DNA of 15,506 nucleotides from Rhodobacteraceae bacterium UBA7436 (GTDB lineage: Bacteria > Pseudomonadota > Alphaproteobacteria > Rhodobacterales > Rhodobacteraceae): contig DLQI01000090.1 of the NCBI GenBank assembly GCA_002478745.1, forward strand, positions 1 through 15,506. The letters run 5' to 3'. The notes below the pieces were generated by a model. The model saw only the letters and a program-made list of their open reading frames with translations. It was not told the DNA's origin and searched no databases. Positions 1-7,037 of the stretch are shown here, piece after piece (position 1 is the first letter of the stretch; each line of letters begins with the position of its first letter). The translations under genes and the position numbers were made by a program.

Positions 1-1520
1 GCCTGCAATTCCATCATCAGATTCAACACTTGGGCCTGCACGGACACATCCAGCGCAGACACGGCTTCATCGGCAATGATAAGTTTCGGGTTCAATGCCA
101 AAGCGCGCGCAATCGCGACCCTCTGACGTTGGCCACCTGACAATTCATGCGGGTAGCGGCGCATGAAACTGCGCGGCAGCTCAACACGATCAAACAGCAT
201 CTCAACGCGGTCTTGCAGTGCTTTGCCCTTCAACGTGCCAAAGTTATGCATGGGTTCGGCGACCTGATCCGACAACTGCATCTGCGGGTTCAGCGATGCA
301 AAGGGATCTTGGAAAATCATCTGCATATCAAGGCGCGCATTACGCAAGCCATTGGTATCTAGTGCCATAATGTCTTGGCCACCAAGGCGCACTGCACCCG
401 TTTGTGGATCAACAAGGCGCAGGATCGAACGACCGGCGGTGGATTTACCACAGCCAGATTCTCCAACCAAACTTAGGGTCTGACCCTTGTTGATGGTAAA
501 CGACAAGTCCTCAACCGCGTGAACATTGGCGACAGTGCGGCGGAAAAATCCGCCTTTGACGGGAAAACGAGTGGTGAGGTTCTCAACCTCTAGCAAGACT
601 TCATCACTGCCTTTGATAGGTTCAATCGCGCCCTGATCACGGCCCATCAGAACCATCGGTTCTGGGTATTCTTTGCCCGTCATTTCGCCCAATTTGGGAA
701 CAGCGGCCAACAAGGCCTTGGTATAAGGATGCTGCGGGTTTTCAAATATTTCCTCGACAGTACCCTCTTCCACCTTTTCACCGCGAAACATGACCACAAC
801 ACGGTCGGCCATCTGGGCAACCACGGCCATATCATGGGTGATGAACATCACGGCTGTGCCGGTTTCGCGCTTCAAACGATCCATCAGGGCCAAAATTTCA
901 GCCTGAATGGTCACATCCAAAGCCGTTGTTGGCTCATCTGCGATCAACAGGCGTGGCTCACAGGCCAGCGCCATCGCGATCACAACACGTTGGCGCATAC
1001 CGCCTGACAACTCGTGGGGATATTGTTTCAAACGACGCTCTGGTTCTGGAATACGCACTTCGCGCATCAGCTCCAGCGCTTTCTCAGAGGCCTCAATCTT
1101 GGACAGACCTTTGTGCAGGCGCAAACCTTCGGTCAATTGACGCTCAACCGTAAAAACGGGGTTCAGTGCCGTCATCGGCTCCTGAAAGATCATGCCAATC
1201 TCATTGCCACGGATCGAACGCATTAGATTCGGTTCAGTCTGAGCCAGATCAATTTGATCTTCGTCTTTTCGATTAAATAATAGGCGTCCGCCGGTAATTT
1301 CACCGCCACCAAACTCAACCAAGCGCATCAAAGACAGCGAAGAAACCGACTTACCTGAACCAGATTCGCCGACAACACAGACCGTTTCGCCAGAATTGAT
1401 ATCAAAGGAAACATCCGAAACTCCAACGACTGGGCCGTCTTTTGTTTGGAATTCGACCCGCAAACCATGGATTTCAGCAATAGGTGTCCCAATTGTCGAC
1501 GTGTTCTCGTAATCTAGCAT
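1..1520 (-). CDS. Dipeptide/oligopeptide ABC transporter, fused ATP-binding protein (partial, 3' end outside window)
   Basis: This is a cytoplasmic ATPase that powers an Opp/Dpp-type importer; the gene runs leftward off the window, so only about 506 residues are visible. Two ABC domains are fused in the style of DppD-DppF. Domain 1 has Walker A GESGSGKS (about 51-58), signature LSGGMRQRV (171-179) and Walker B LLIADEP (191-197). Domain 2 has Walker A GESGCGKS (353-360), signature LSGGQRQRV (460-468) and Walker B LIIADEA (480-486), where Ala replaces the usual Pro. The peptide-transporter ATPase sequence NPQHPYTKALL follows domain 1 (261-271). The ATG at 1520 is preceded by a GGGGGA Shine-Dalgarno four bases upstream. 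It is divergent from the binding protein and permeases, and is probably their ATPase since no other is visible. The transported substrate cannot be read from the sequence; peptides are the family default. Confidence 0.95.
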   Translation of the reverse strand, partial: MLDYENTSTIGTPIAEIHGLRVEFQTKDGPVVGVSDVSFDINSGETVCVVGESGSGKSVSSLSLMRLVEFGGGEITGGRLLFNRKDEDQIDLAQTEPNLMRSIRGNEIGMIFQEPMTALNPVFTVERQLTEGLRLHKGLSKIEASEKALELMREVRIPEPERRLKQYPHELSGGMRQRVVIAMALACEPRLLIADEPTTALDVTIQAEILALMDRLKRETGTAVMFITHDMAVVAQMADRVVVMFRGEKVEEGTVEEIFENPQHPYTKALLAAVPKLGEMTGKEYPEPMVLMGRDQGAIEPIKGSDEVLLEVENLTTRFPVKGGFFRRTVANVHAVEDLSFTINKGQTLSLVGESGCGKSTAGRSILRLVDPQTGAVRLGGQDIMALDTNGLRNARLDMQMIFQDPFASLNPQMQLSDQVAEPMHNFGTLKGKALQDRVEMLFDRVELPRSFMRRYPHELSGGQRQRVAIARALALNPKLIIADEAVSALDVSVQAQVLNLMMELQ

Positions 1521-1833
1521 ATCGTCCCCCAGAGCGCCCGAATTGACGAGCATCTTGAAAGGCTACGTGTAACGCTTAGCAGGTGTCAAATAGATGCAGA
1601 CCGCTGACACAAAATTAAACCGAGGCTAGAACTAATTTTCCCTTACGTCTTAGATAACGAAGCTTGCAATTTTGTCAGAACCTGTTTCGATAGCGTTCAA
1701 TGGCTTGTTGGGGACAAGCGAAGGCTGCCGAAAAACTCTGCATTCTGGCTGAGTTAGACTGCTTACTTCGTTTTGTTTCTTTCAATTCATCCCAAATACC
1801 TCAGGCCCAACGTTGGTGATCTGCGGAATAATC

Positions 1834-1849
1834 GACACACATGTGTGTC
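1834..1849. promoter_or_regulatory. Perfect 16-bp palindrome, candidate operator or 5'-leader hairpin
   Basis: GACACACATGTGTGTC reads identically on both strands. It ends six bases before the GGAG ribosome-binding site and 16 bases before the ATG of the binding-protein gene. This position suits a repressor operator overlapping the leader, or an mRNA structure controlling translation. The binding factor is unknown. Confidence 0.5.
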
Positions 1850-1855
1850 CAACAT

Positions 1856-1859
1856 GGAG
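1856..1859 (+). promoter_or_regulatory. Ribosome-binding site that decides the binding-protein start
   Basis: GGAG sits six bases before the ATG at 1866. It selects that start over the longer reading frame opening at 1773, which has no Shine-Dalgarno and would bury the signal peptide behind 31 extra residues. Confidence 0.75.
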
Positions 1860-1865
1860 TACAAT

Positions 1866-3581
1866 ATGAAACTTAAAACCCTTTTGCTTGGGGCCATCGC
1901 ATCTACGGCGTTTGCACCCTTTGCACTGGCTGACGGTCACGAAGGTGAACGTGGTCGCGACGGCGAAGTCAAAGTCATCTACTGGCAGGCTCCGTCAATC
2001 TTGAACCCATATCTTTCCGGCGGAACCAAAGACATTGAGTCCTCTTCGCTTGTGATCGAGCCGATGGCGCGTCACGACCAAGACGGCAACCTTGTTCCTT
2101 ACCTAACAGAGGAAGTTCCGACTGTTGCAAACGGCGGCGTGTCCGAGGACCTAACATCCATCACCTGGAAGCTAAAAGAAGGCCTTCTATGGTCTGACGG
2201 CTCACCAGTGACCTCAGCTGACCTTGTGTTCACAGCACAATATTGCATGGATCCTGAAGGCGGCTGTGCGCAGTTGGCTAAATTTGATGGCGTAACAAGC
2301 GTGGAAGCAATCGATGCTTTGACAACAAAAGTTACGTTCGATCAAGCAAAGCCAAACCCATACGGCCCGTTTGTTGGCGGCCAGTCCCCAATCATCCAAG
2401 CTGCACAGTTTGCTGATTGCTTGGGCGCACGCGCTCCGGAATGTACAGAAGCCAACTTTGGTCCAATCGGTACAGGCCCATTCGCTGTCACAGATTTCAA
2501 ACCGAATGACGTGATTTCAATGGTTGCCAACGAAAACTACCGTACAGCAGGCAAGCCTGCGTTTGCGTCACTGACATTCAAAGGTGGCGGTTCTGCCGAA
2601 GCCTCTGGTCGTGCAGTTATGGAAACTGGCGAATTTGACTACGCATGGAACCTACAATTGGCACCAGACGTCATCCAAAAAATGGCCGGCGGCGGCAAAG
2701 GTGTTCCAGTTTCCGCATTCGGCGCACTTGTTGAGCGTTTGGAAATGAACTTGACGAACCCGTCTCCTGATCTTCCAGCAGAGACACGTTCAACAGTTGC
2801 AGAACCACACCCGTTCTTGTCAGACATCGCAGTTCGCGAAGCACTCTCAATGGCAATCAACCGCCAAGAGCTTGTTGATGTAGGTTATGGCGACGCAGGT
2901 CGTCCAACATGTAACCTTGTTCCAGCGCCTGCTTTGTACGCGTCTGACAACACTGGCTGCTTGACCCAAGACATCGATGGCGCAAACGCCATGCTAGATG
3001 CAGCTGGTTGGGCCATGGGCGCTGACGGCGTTCGCGCTAAAGACGGTGTGCGTTTGTCAATCTTGTATCAAACATCCACGAACGCAGTTCGTCAGGATTT
3101 CCAAGCTTTGATCAAAGATTACTGGAGCCAAATCGGTGTTGAAACTGAACTACGTAACCTAGACGGTTCCGTATTCTTCGGTGGTGACCCAGGTTCTCCT
3201 GATACGTTCCAAAAATTCTACGCAGACGTAGAAATGTATGCGAACGTGTTTGACGGTACAGACCCACAATCTTACCTTGCAGCATACCGCTGTGGTGGTG
3301 AGCCTAAGCCTTCCAGCCAATGGCAGGGTGAAAACATCAACCGTTTCTGTGATCCAGCATACGACGCTATGATCGACGAGTTGGCCCGTACAGGCGATCT
3401 TGAGAAACGTGGTGAGTTGGGCAAAGCAATGAACGACATGCTGACAAAAGACAGCTTCACAATCGTTCCATTGGTTGACCGTGGCCGTGTATCTGCACAC
3501 TCCAACACTTTGGGCGGCGTTGTTCTTAACGTGTTCGACTCAGAGCTATGGAATGCTGCTGACTGGTACCGTGTTAAGTAA
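1866..3581 (+). CDS. Peptide/oligopeptide ABC transporter periplasmic substrate-binding protein (SBP_bac_5 family)
   Basis: This protein of 571 residues captures a substrate, probably a peptide or related solute, in the periplasm and delivers it to the membrane permeases. A classic Sec signal peptide is visible: MKLK, a hydrophobic core, and cleavage after the FALA motif near residue 22. The mature protein shows cluster-C (family 5) hallmarks: a strand-like IYWQAPSILNPYLS start, WKLKEGLLWSDGSPVTSADLVF (about residues 100-121) and the IREAL-like AVREALSMAINRQEL (about 329-343). Length fits the family. The ATG at 1866 is chosen for its GGAG site and correctly placed signal peptide. It is followed by a hairpin and then two permease genes. 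Codons look unusually T-ending (GTT, TCT, CGT) compared with the permeases, as in highly expressed genes; this is an impression, not a calculation. Substrate specificity is not readable. Confidence 0.93.
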   Translation: MKLKTLLLGAIASTAFAPFALADGHEGERGRDGEVKVIYWQAPSILNPYLSGGTKDIESSSLVIEPMARHDQDGNLVPYLTEEVPTVANGGVSEDLTSITWKLKEGLLWSDGSPVTSADLVFTAQYCMDPEGGCAQLAKFDGVTSVEAIDALTTKVTFDQAKPNPYGPFVGGQSPIIQAAQFADCLGARAPECTEANFGPIGTGPFAVTDFKPNDVISMVANENYRTAGKPAFASLTFKGGGSAEASGRAVMETGEFDYAWNLQLAPDVIQKMAGGGKGVPVSAFGALVERLEMNLTNPSPDLPAETRSTVAEPHPFLSDIAVREALSMAINRQELVDVGYGDAGRPTCNLVPAPALYASDNTGCLTQDIDGANAMLDAAGWAMGADGVRAKDGVRLSILYQTSTNAVRQDFQALIKDYWSQIGVETELRNLDGSVFFGGDPGSPDTFQKFYADVEMYANVFDGTDPQSYLAAYRCGGEPKPSSQWQGENINRFCDPAYDAMIDELARTGDLEKRGELGKAMNDMLTKDSFTIVPLVDRGRVSAHSNTLGGVVLNVFDSELWNAADWYRVK

Positions 3582-3600
3582 GCTTTGACTAAATAACTTG

Positions 3601-3622
3601 GGGCGCACTTTCGGGTGCGCCC
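3601..3622 (+). terminator. Intercistronic hairpin after the binding-protein gene
   Basis: An 8-bp perfect stem, GGGCGCAC paired with GTGCGCCC around a six-base loop, sits 20 bases after the binding-protein stop and 39 bases before the first permease. The following tract (TATTCTCTTCT) is only moderately T-rich. It could be a leaky terminator or an mRNA-stabilising stem giving more binding protein than permease, which is a common arrangement in such operons. Confidence 0.7.
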
Positions 3623-3660
3623 TATTCTCTTCTAACGACTGACGCACAAAGGCGCCGCTT

Positions 3661-4728
3661 ATGTTGACCTTCACAATCCGTCGCATGCTAACCTCGATCC
3701 CGACGCTTTTGTTCATCAGTATCGTAATCTTTGGACTGCTCCAGCTAGCCCCCGGTGACCCAATGGCCCAAGTGCCGCTGACTGTCCCGCCCGAGGTAAA
3801 GCAGAAGATGCGCGAGGCCCTTGGCCTTGGCGCACCGGTACACATCCAATACCTCAAATGGCTCAACCAGTTTTTCATCGTGGAACCGCAGTTCCTCATC
3901 GACTGGATGACCCGCGACAGTTTCTTGTTTGGCTGGTTGCCAGACACCCAGTTCAGCATGGTCTATGATCCTGAATTGGAAAAGATGGTCCCACAGCAGC
4001 GCAACATCAGCTGGCAGACCCGTTCACCGATCATGGACATCGTCATTCAACGCATCCCACAGACACTTTGGGTTGTTGGATTGGCTTATATCGTGGGCAT
4101 CCTGATCGCCCTGCCCATCGGCATCTATTCCGCCTACCGCCACTATTCGGTCTTTGACCAAGCCGGTACTTTCATCACGATGGTTGGTTTCTCAATCCCG
4201 CCATTCTTCACCGGTCCCCTGCTGATCGTGATCTTTTCAGTAACACTTGGCTGGCTGCCCTCGATCTATGACACCACCCACGTGGTCAACGACTGGGCCA
4301 GCTTCAAATACCAACTGTCGCAAATGATCCTACCGGTCATGGTGCTTGCCCTGCAAACCACCGCGCAAATCAGCCGTTATATGCGCGCTTCGATGCTCGA
4401 CAACCTGAACCAAGACTACGTGCGCACCGCACGGGCCAAGGGCCTGAAAGAAGGCGTCGTGGTTATGGTACACGTGCTGCGCAACTCGATGATCCCTGTG
4501 ATCACCGTTATCGCCCTCGGCGTGCCCTCCATCTTTGGAGGCGCGATCATCACCGAAAACGTGTTTGGCGTAAACGGAATTGGCCAACTGCTGATCACCG
4601 CCCTGTTCGCCAACGACATCCCGATGGTCATGACCATCACCTTTATCTTCGCCATTATGATCGTGGTGTTTAACCTGATCGCAGACGTGCTTTACGGCGT
4701 ACTCGACCCAAGGATCCGCTATGACTGA
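3661..4728 (+). CDS. ABC transporter inner-membrane permease, DppB/OppB type
   Basis: This 355-residue integral membrane subunit forms half of the translocation channel of the Opp/Dpp importer. The N-terminus is typical: IRRMLTSIPTLLFISIVIFGLLQLAPGDP (1-34) gives TM1 followed by the APGDP motif. A periplasmic insert of roughly 60-125 precedes the BPD_transp_1 core, which has further hydrophobic segments at about 136-157, 168-195, 220-235, 276-298 and 322-346. The ATPase-coupling EAA-like loop is visible around 252-275 (DYVRTARAKGLKEG). The C-terminus GVLDPRIRYD is typical. AAAGG (3648-3652) lies eight bases before the ATG. The stop overlaps the next permease start by 8 nt, implying translational coupling. 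Confidence 0.95.
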   Translation: MLTFTIRRMLTSIPTLLFISIVIFGLLQLAPGDPMAQVPLTVPPEVKQKMREALGLGAPVHIQYLKWLNQFFIVEPQFLIDWMTRDSFLFGWLPDTQFSMVYDPELEKMVPQQRNISWQTRSPIMDIVIQRIPQTLWVVGLAYIVGILIALPIGIYSAYRHYSVFDQAGTFITMVGFSIPPFFTGPLLIVIFSVTLGWLPSIYDTTHVVNDWASFKYQLSQMILPVMVLALQTTAQISRYMRASMLDNLNQDYVRTARAKGLKEGVVVMVHVLRNSMIPVITVIALGVPSIFGGAIITENVFGVNGIGQLLITALFANDIPMVMTITFIFAIMIVVFNLIADVLYGVLDPRIRYD

Positions 4729-5698
4729 TACAGCAAACGAAATCGATCCATACGCGGCCCTTCAGGACAAAGAACCGGGCAAGCCACCACGCAATCAGTG
4801 GCTGGACGTCTGGGACCAGTTCAAAAAGCACAAAGGCGCTGTGTTTGGCGGGGGCTTCCTTATCTTCATCACGCTTGCTGTTTTGTTGGGGCCATACCTG
4901 TGGACCGTGGACGCGCAAAAGCTGGACATCCGCAACAAGAACGTGCGCCCAATCTGGATCGCGATCTGGGATGGTGGGGCCAAGACCCTATGGCACCGCC
5001 CCTTTGGCACAGACAACTTAGGGCGTGACCTGCTTGCGCAAATGATTGCGGGTGGACGCGCCTCAATGGCTGTGGGCTGGACAGCGATGTTGCTTTCGCT
5101 TTCAATCGGCACAGGCGTTGGCGTTGCTGCAGGCTATTTCAAACGGCTTGACGGGTTGCTGATGCGCCTGACAGATCTGTTCCTATCACTACCAATTCTG
5201 CCGCTGCTATTGGTCGCCGTGACCCTATTCCGCCAACCCCTGCGCGCCAACTTTGGTCCAGAGGGCGGTATGTTCATCCTGATCGTTGTGGTCGTGGGGC
5301 TAACCAGCTGGATGCAAACCGCACGGATCGTACGGGGCGAAATCCTAGCACTGAAAGAACGCGAATTCATCCTTGCTGCACGTTCTATCGGAACCACATC
5401 AGGGGCCATCATTCGGCGTCACCTGCTGCCAAACGTGATCTCACCGATCATGGTATCTGCAACACTGGGACTGGCGGTCGCGATCATCACCGAAAGCGCA
5501 TTGTCATTTCTAGGTGTGGGTTTCCCATCCGATTTCCCGACATGGGGTAAAATGCTGGCCGACGCCGTGCCACGGATGGAAGAATACCCAGAGCGCGTCT
5601 TGCTGCCAGGCATCGCCATCTCGCTCACCGTGCTTGGGGTGAACTACCTAGGCGACGGATTGCGCGACGCATTGGACCCCCGCATTCGGGGACGGTAA
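4721..5698 (+). CDS. ABC transporter inner-membrane permease, DppC/OppC type
   Basis: This 325-residue protein is the second channel subunit. It has a cytoplasmic N-terminus rich in charged residues, TM1 at about 40-61, the OppC-type motif FGTDNLGRDLL (96-106), then the BPD_transp_1 core with hydrophobic segments near 117-138, 155-170, 184-200, 241-265 and 295-310. The EAA coupling loop is at about 215-240 (REFILAARSIGTTSGAIIRRH). The ending ALDPRIRGR is typical of the family. Its ATG lies inside the end of the upstream permease gene (8-nt overlap), so the two should be made in equal amounts. It is the last gene of the rightward transporter unit and is followed directly by a strong terminator. 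Confidence 0.95.
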   Translation: MTDTANEIDPYAALQDKEPGKPPRNQWLDVWDQFKKHKGAVFGGGFLIFITLAVLLGPYLWTVDAQKLDIRNKNVRPIWIAIWDGGAKTLWHRPFGTDNLGRDLLAQMIAGGRASMAVGWTAMLLSLSIGTGVGVAAGYFKRLDGLLMRLTDLFLSLPILPLLLVAVTLFRQPLRANFGPEGGMFILIVVVVGLTSWMQTARIVRGEILALKEREFILAARSIGTTSGAIIRRHLLPNVISPIMVSATLGLAVAIITESALSFLGVGFPSDFPTWGKMLADAVPRMEEYPERVLLPGIAISLTVLGVNYLGDGLRDALDPRIRGR

Positions 5699-5703
5699 AT
5701 GGT

Positions 5704-5727
5704 AGGGCGGGGTTCACCCCGCCTTTC
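5704..5727 (+). terminator. Rho-independent terminator of the transporter operon
   Basis: A GC-rich 7-bp stem (GGCGGGG/CCCCGCC, 5706-5723) with a TTCA loop is followed by TTTCTT. It starts within ten bases of the stop codon of the second permease and separates the transporter from the following AT-rich gene pair. Confidence 0.85.
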
Positions 5728-5797
5728 TTAACTTCATGGATCGCCAATCAAATTTCAACTTGAAACCAAAACTTCGCCGCAGTTTTTGGAGCAATAA

Positions 5798-6226
5798 ATG
5801 ATTATTTTTCCGACAGATAAATTAGTACCTCTCAAGGCCAACCTCTTTGAAAGCCACCTTAAAACACAGCCGAACCTAGAGATTCATTTTGAGACCTTCA
5901 CTGTTGATGAGGAGTTCGAAGGCAACGTGATCCCCCACCTTTTTGATGCTCCTATTCGTGCAGAGTTTTTTCATCTTCCTTCTGCCAACGTACGCGATCT
6001 ACAGGGCCAAATATTTGATTTCCCGTTAAACCCAAATGAAGGTTTCATTGACGCTTCCATTTACTTTCGGGGTGCTCATAACCCCATCGACATCTCTAGA
6101 ATTGAGTTTGGAGTTTTGTCTCAAAACCATGTGCCTATGAGAGTGACCAGTCGTTGGATTATGACCTTTGAGGGCGCTGCGTCCAACGATTTCGATTTTG
6201 ATTTCACTGTCTCTGTACAAGCATGA
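5798..6226 (+). CDS. Hypothetical protein, 142 residues, coupled to a VOC-family gene
   Basis: I do not recognise this protein. It is real by gene signals: a GGAG site (5788-5791) six bases before the ATG, an uninterrupted frame, and a stop overlapping the next gene's start as ATGA, a sign of translational coupling. The product has no signal peptide or membrane segment, is acidic and aromatic-rich, and looks beta-rich, ending in an alternating Asp-Phe run (DFDFDFTVSV) suggestive of an edge strand. The coding region and the leader before it look AT-richer, with different codon use, than the neighbouring transporter genes, so recent acquisition is possible. Its pairing with a VOC protein hints at a shared role that I cannot name. 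Confidence 0.75.
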   Translation: MIIFPTDKLVPLKANLFESHLKTQPNLEIHFETFTVDEEFEGNVIPHLFDAPIRAEFFHLPSANVRDLQGQIFDFPLNPNEGFIDASIYFRGAHNPIDISRIEFGVLSQNHVPMRVTSRWIMTFEGAASNDFDFDFTVSVQA

Positions 6227-6639
6227 TCGCCTACATCACAGTCGGTGCCGATAACATCTCGCTCGCAAAGCGGTTCTACTCGGCCTTCCTCCCTGCCCTC
6301 AATTACGGGCTGAAAGAGGGACCCGAGGGCCTCAGCTATGCCCTGCCCGTCCCAACAGGTCAGCGCCCCACCCTGCCAGACTTCTACGTCAAACCCACCT
6401 TCAATGGGCAACCCGCGACAGCAGGCAACGGCGCGATGACTGCGTTCGAGGCACAGAATCAAAGCCAAGTACGTGACCTTCACGCAGCCGCCATAAAAGC
6501 AGGCGGCACAGACGAGGGACAACCGGGGTTTCGCGCCGATTACGGCGCTGATTTCTACGTGGGTTATCTACGCGATCCCCAAGGCAACAAGATCGCATTG
6601 TTCTCATGCAATCCAAATGAACCCAGCCGCGACGACTGA
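6223..6639 (+). CDS. VOC family protein (glyoxalase/bleomycin-resistance fold), non-canonical metal site
   Basis: This 138-residue single-subunit vicinal-oxygen-chelate protein has a fold pattern visible as an opening beta strand and helix (MIAYITVGADNISLAKRFYSAFLPAL, 1-26), a middle strand GNGAMTAFEA (69-77), and the closing YLRDPQGNKIALF (115-127). Many VOC enzymes bind a divalent metal with His near residue 4, His in the GxGxH strand and Glu after NKI. Here those positions appear to be Tyr4, Met72 and Ala125, so a metal-dependent glyoxalase or dioxygenase reaction is unlikely. A binding or metal-independent role is more plausible. Its ATG overlaps the stop of the upstream hypothetical gene (ATGA). 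It converges on the minus-strand gene ending at 6649 with only nine bases between. Substrate is unknown. Confidence 0.85.
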   Translation: MIAYITVGADNISLAKRFYSAFLPALNYGLKEGPEGLSYALPVPTGQRPTLPDFYVKPTFNGQPATAGNGAMTAFEAQNQSQVRDLHAAAIKAGGTDEGQPGFRADYGADFYVGYLRDPQGNKIALFSCNPNEPSRDD

Positions 6640-6648
6640 CACCGTCTA

Positions 6649-6978
6649 TTAAGCTTGCGTAAGCACGATCTTCAACGCCCCTGCTCCCTCAACGATCTCT
6701 AACAAGCGGTCGATATTGGGATGTGCGCCCGGACGGTTCTTGGCATCCTCAGTGTTTTCCGCAAACAGCGCGAGGCCAAGACCGCAAGCCTGCACATCAA
6801 GACTGTCAAAGGTTTGAGCAAGATACTGGTAAACGGCCAATGACCCCTTCTTGCCCGCTTCATTTGGGATGGTGGCGACAATTGCACCATCAGCATCGAC
6901 AAGATCAATACGTTCAAGCCCATCAATAGATGGCAAAATTTGCAGGTTGTCTTTGAACGAAGCTGTAGCTTGGATCAT
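6649..6978 (-). CDS. Hypothetical protein, 109 residues, downstream of an EamA transporter
   Basis: This small soluble protein is not one I can assign to a family. The frame extends to an ATG at 7002, but the ATG at 6978 is preferred because an AAAGGA ribosome-binding site lies seven bases before it. The sequence has strand-like segments early on (LERIDLVDADGAIVATIPNE, about 21-40), a helix around KGSLAVYQYLAQTF (45-57), one cysteine near position 65 and a hydrophobic C-terminal strand ALKIVLTQA. There is no signal peptide or transmembrane segment. It follows the EamA-family gene by 59 bases on the same strand, so the two are probably co-transcribed, and it ends nine bases from the convergent VOC gene. 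Confidence 0.75.
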   Translation of the reverse strand: MIQATASFKDNLQILPSIDGLERIDLVDADGAIVATIPNEAGKKGSLAVYQYLAQTFDSLDVQACGLGLALFAENTEDAKNRPGAHPNIDRLLEIVEGAGALKIVLTQA

Positions 6979-7037
6979 CGGGATATCCTTTTGGAAATGC
7001 ATTTGCGCCCGCTCTTAACAGCTTTGATCTGCCGCCA

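Larger units (their letters stand above)
1521..1865. promoter_or_regulatory. Divergent regulatory region between ABC ATPase and substrate-binding protein genes
   Basis: This is a 345-base gene-free, AT-richer spacer that must carry the promoters of both divergent units. Visible structure comprises an inverted repeat GTGTCA-N16-TGACAC (1583-1610), a small hairpin GCTTGT/ACAAGC with a TGGGG loop (1703-1719), and the perfect palindrome at 1834-1849. A possible leftward promoter has TTGACA on the minus strand (1584-1589) with a weak TAGCCT at 1560-1565, 18 bases apart. I could not pick a convincing sigma70 promoter for the rightward binding-protein gene. I recognise no riboswitch and see no small gene with start and ribosome-binding site. 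Confidence 0.6.

Noticed and set aside
147..1226. Several plus-strand open frames at the left end
   Set aside because: They are shadows of the minus-strand fused ABC ATPase, which shows both complete sets of Walker and signature motifs.
1773..1865. Longer N-terminus for the substrate-binding protein
   Set aside because: It lacks a ribosome-binding site, would cover the palindrome, and would put 31 residues before a textbook signal peptide.
3159..3959. Minus-strand frames overlapping the binding-protein and permease genes
   Set aside because: They are antisense to genes with clear family motifs and run across a terminator-like hairpin; there is no supporting start signal or recognisable product.
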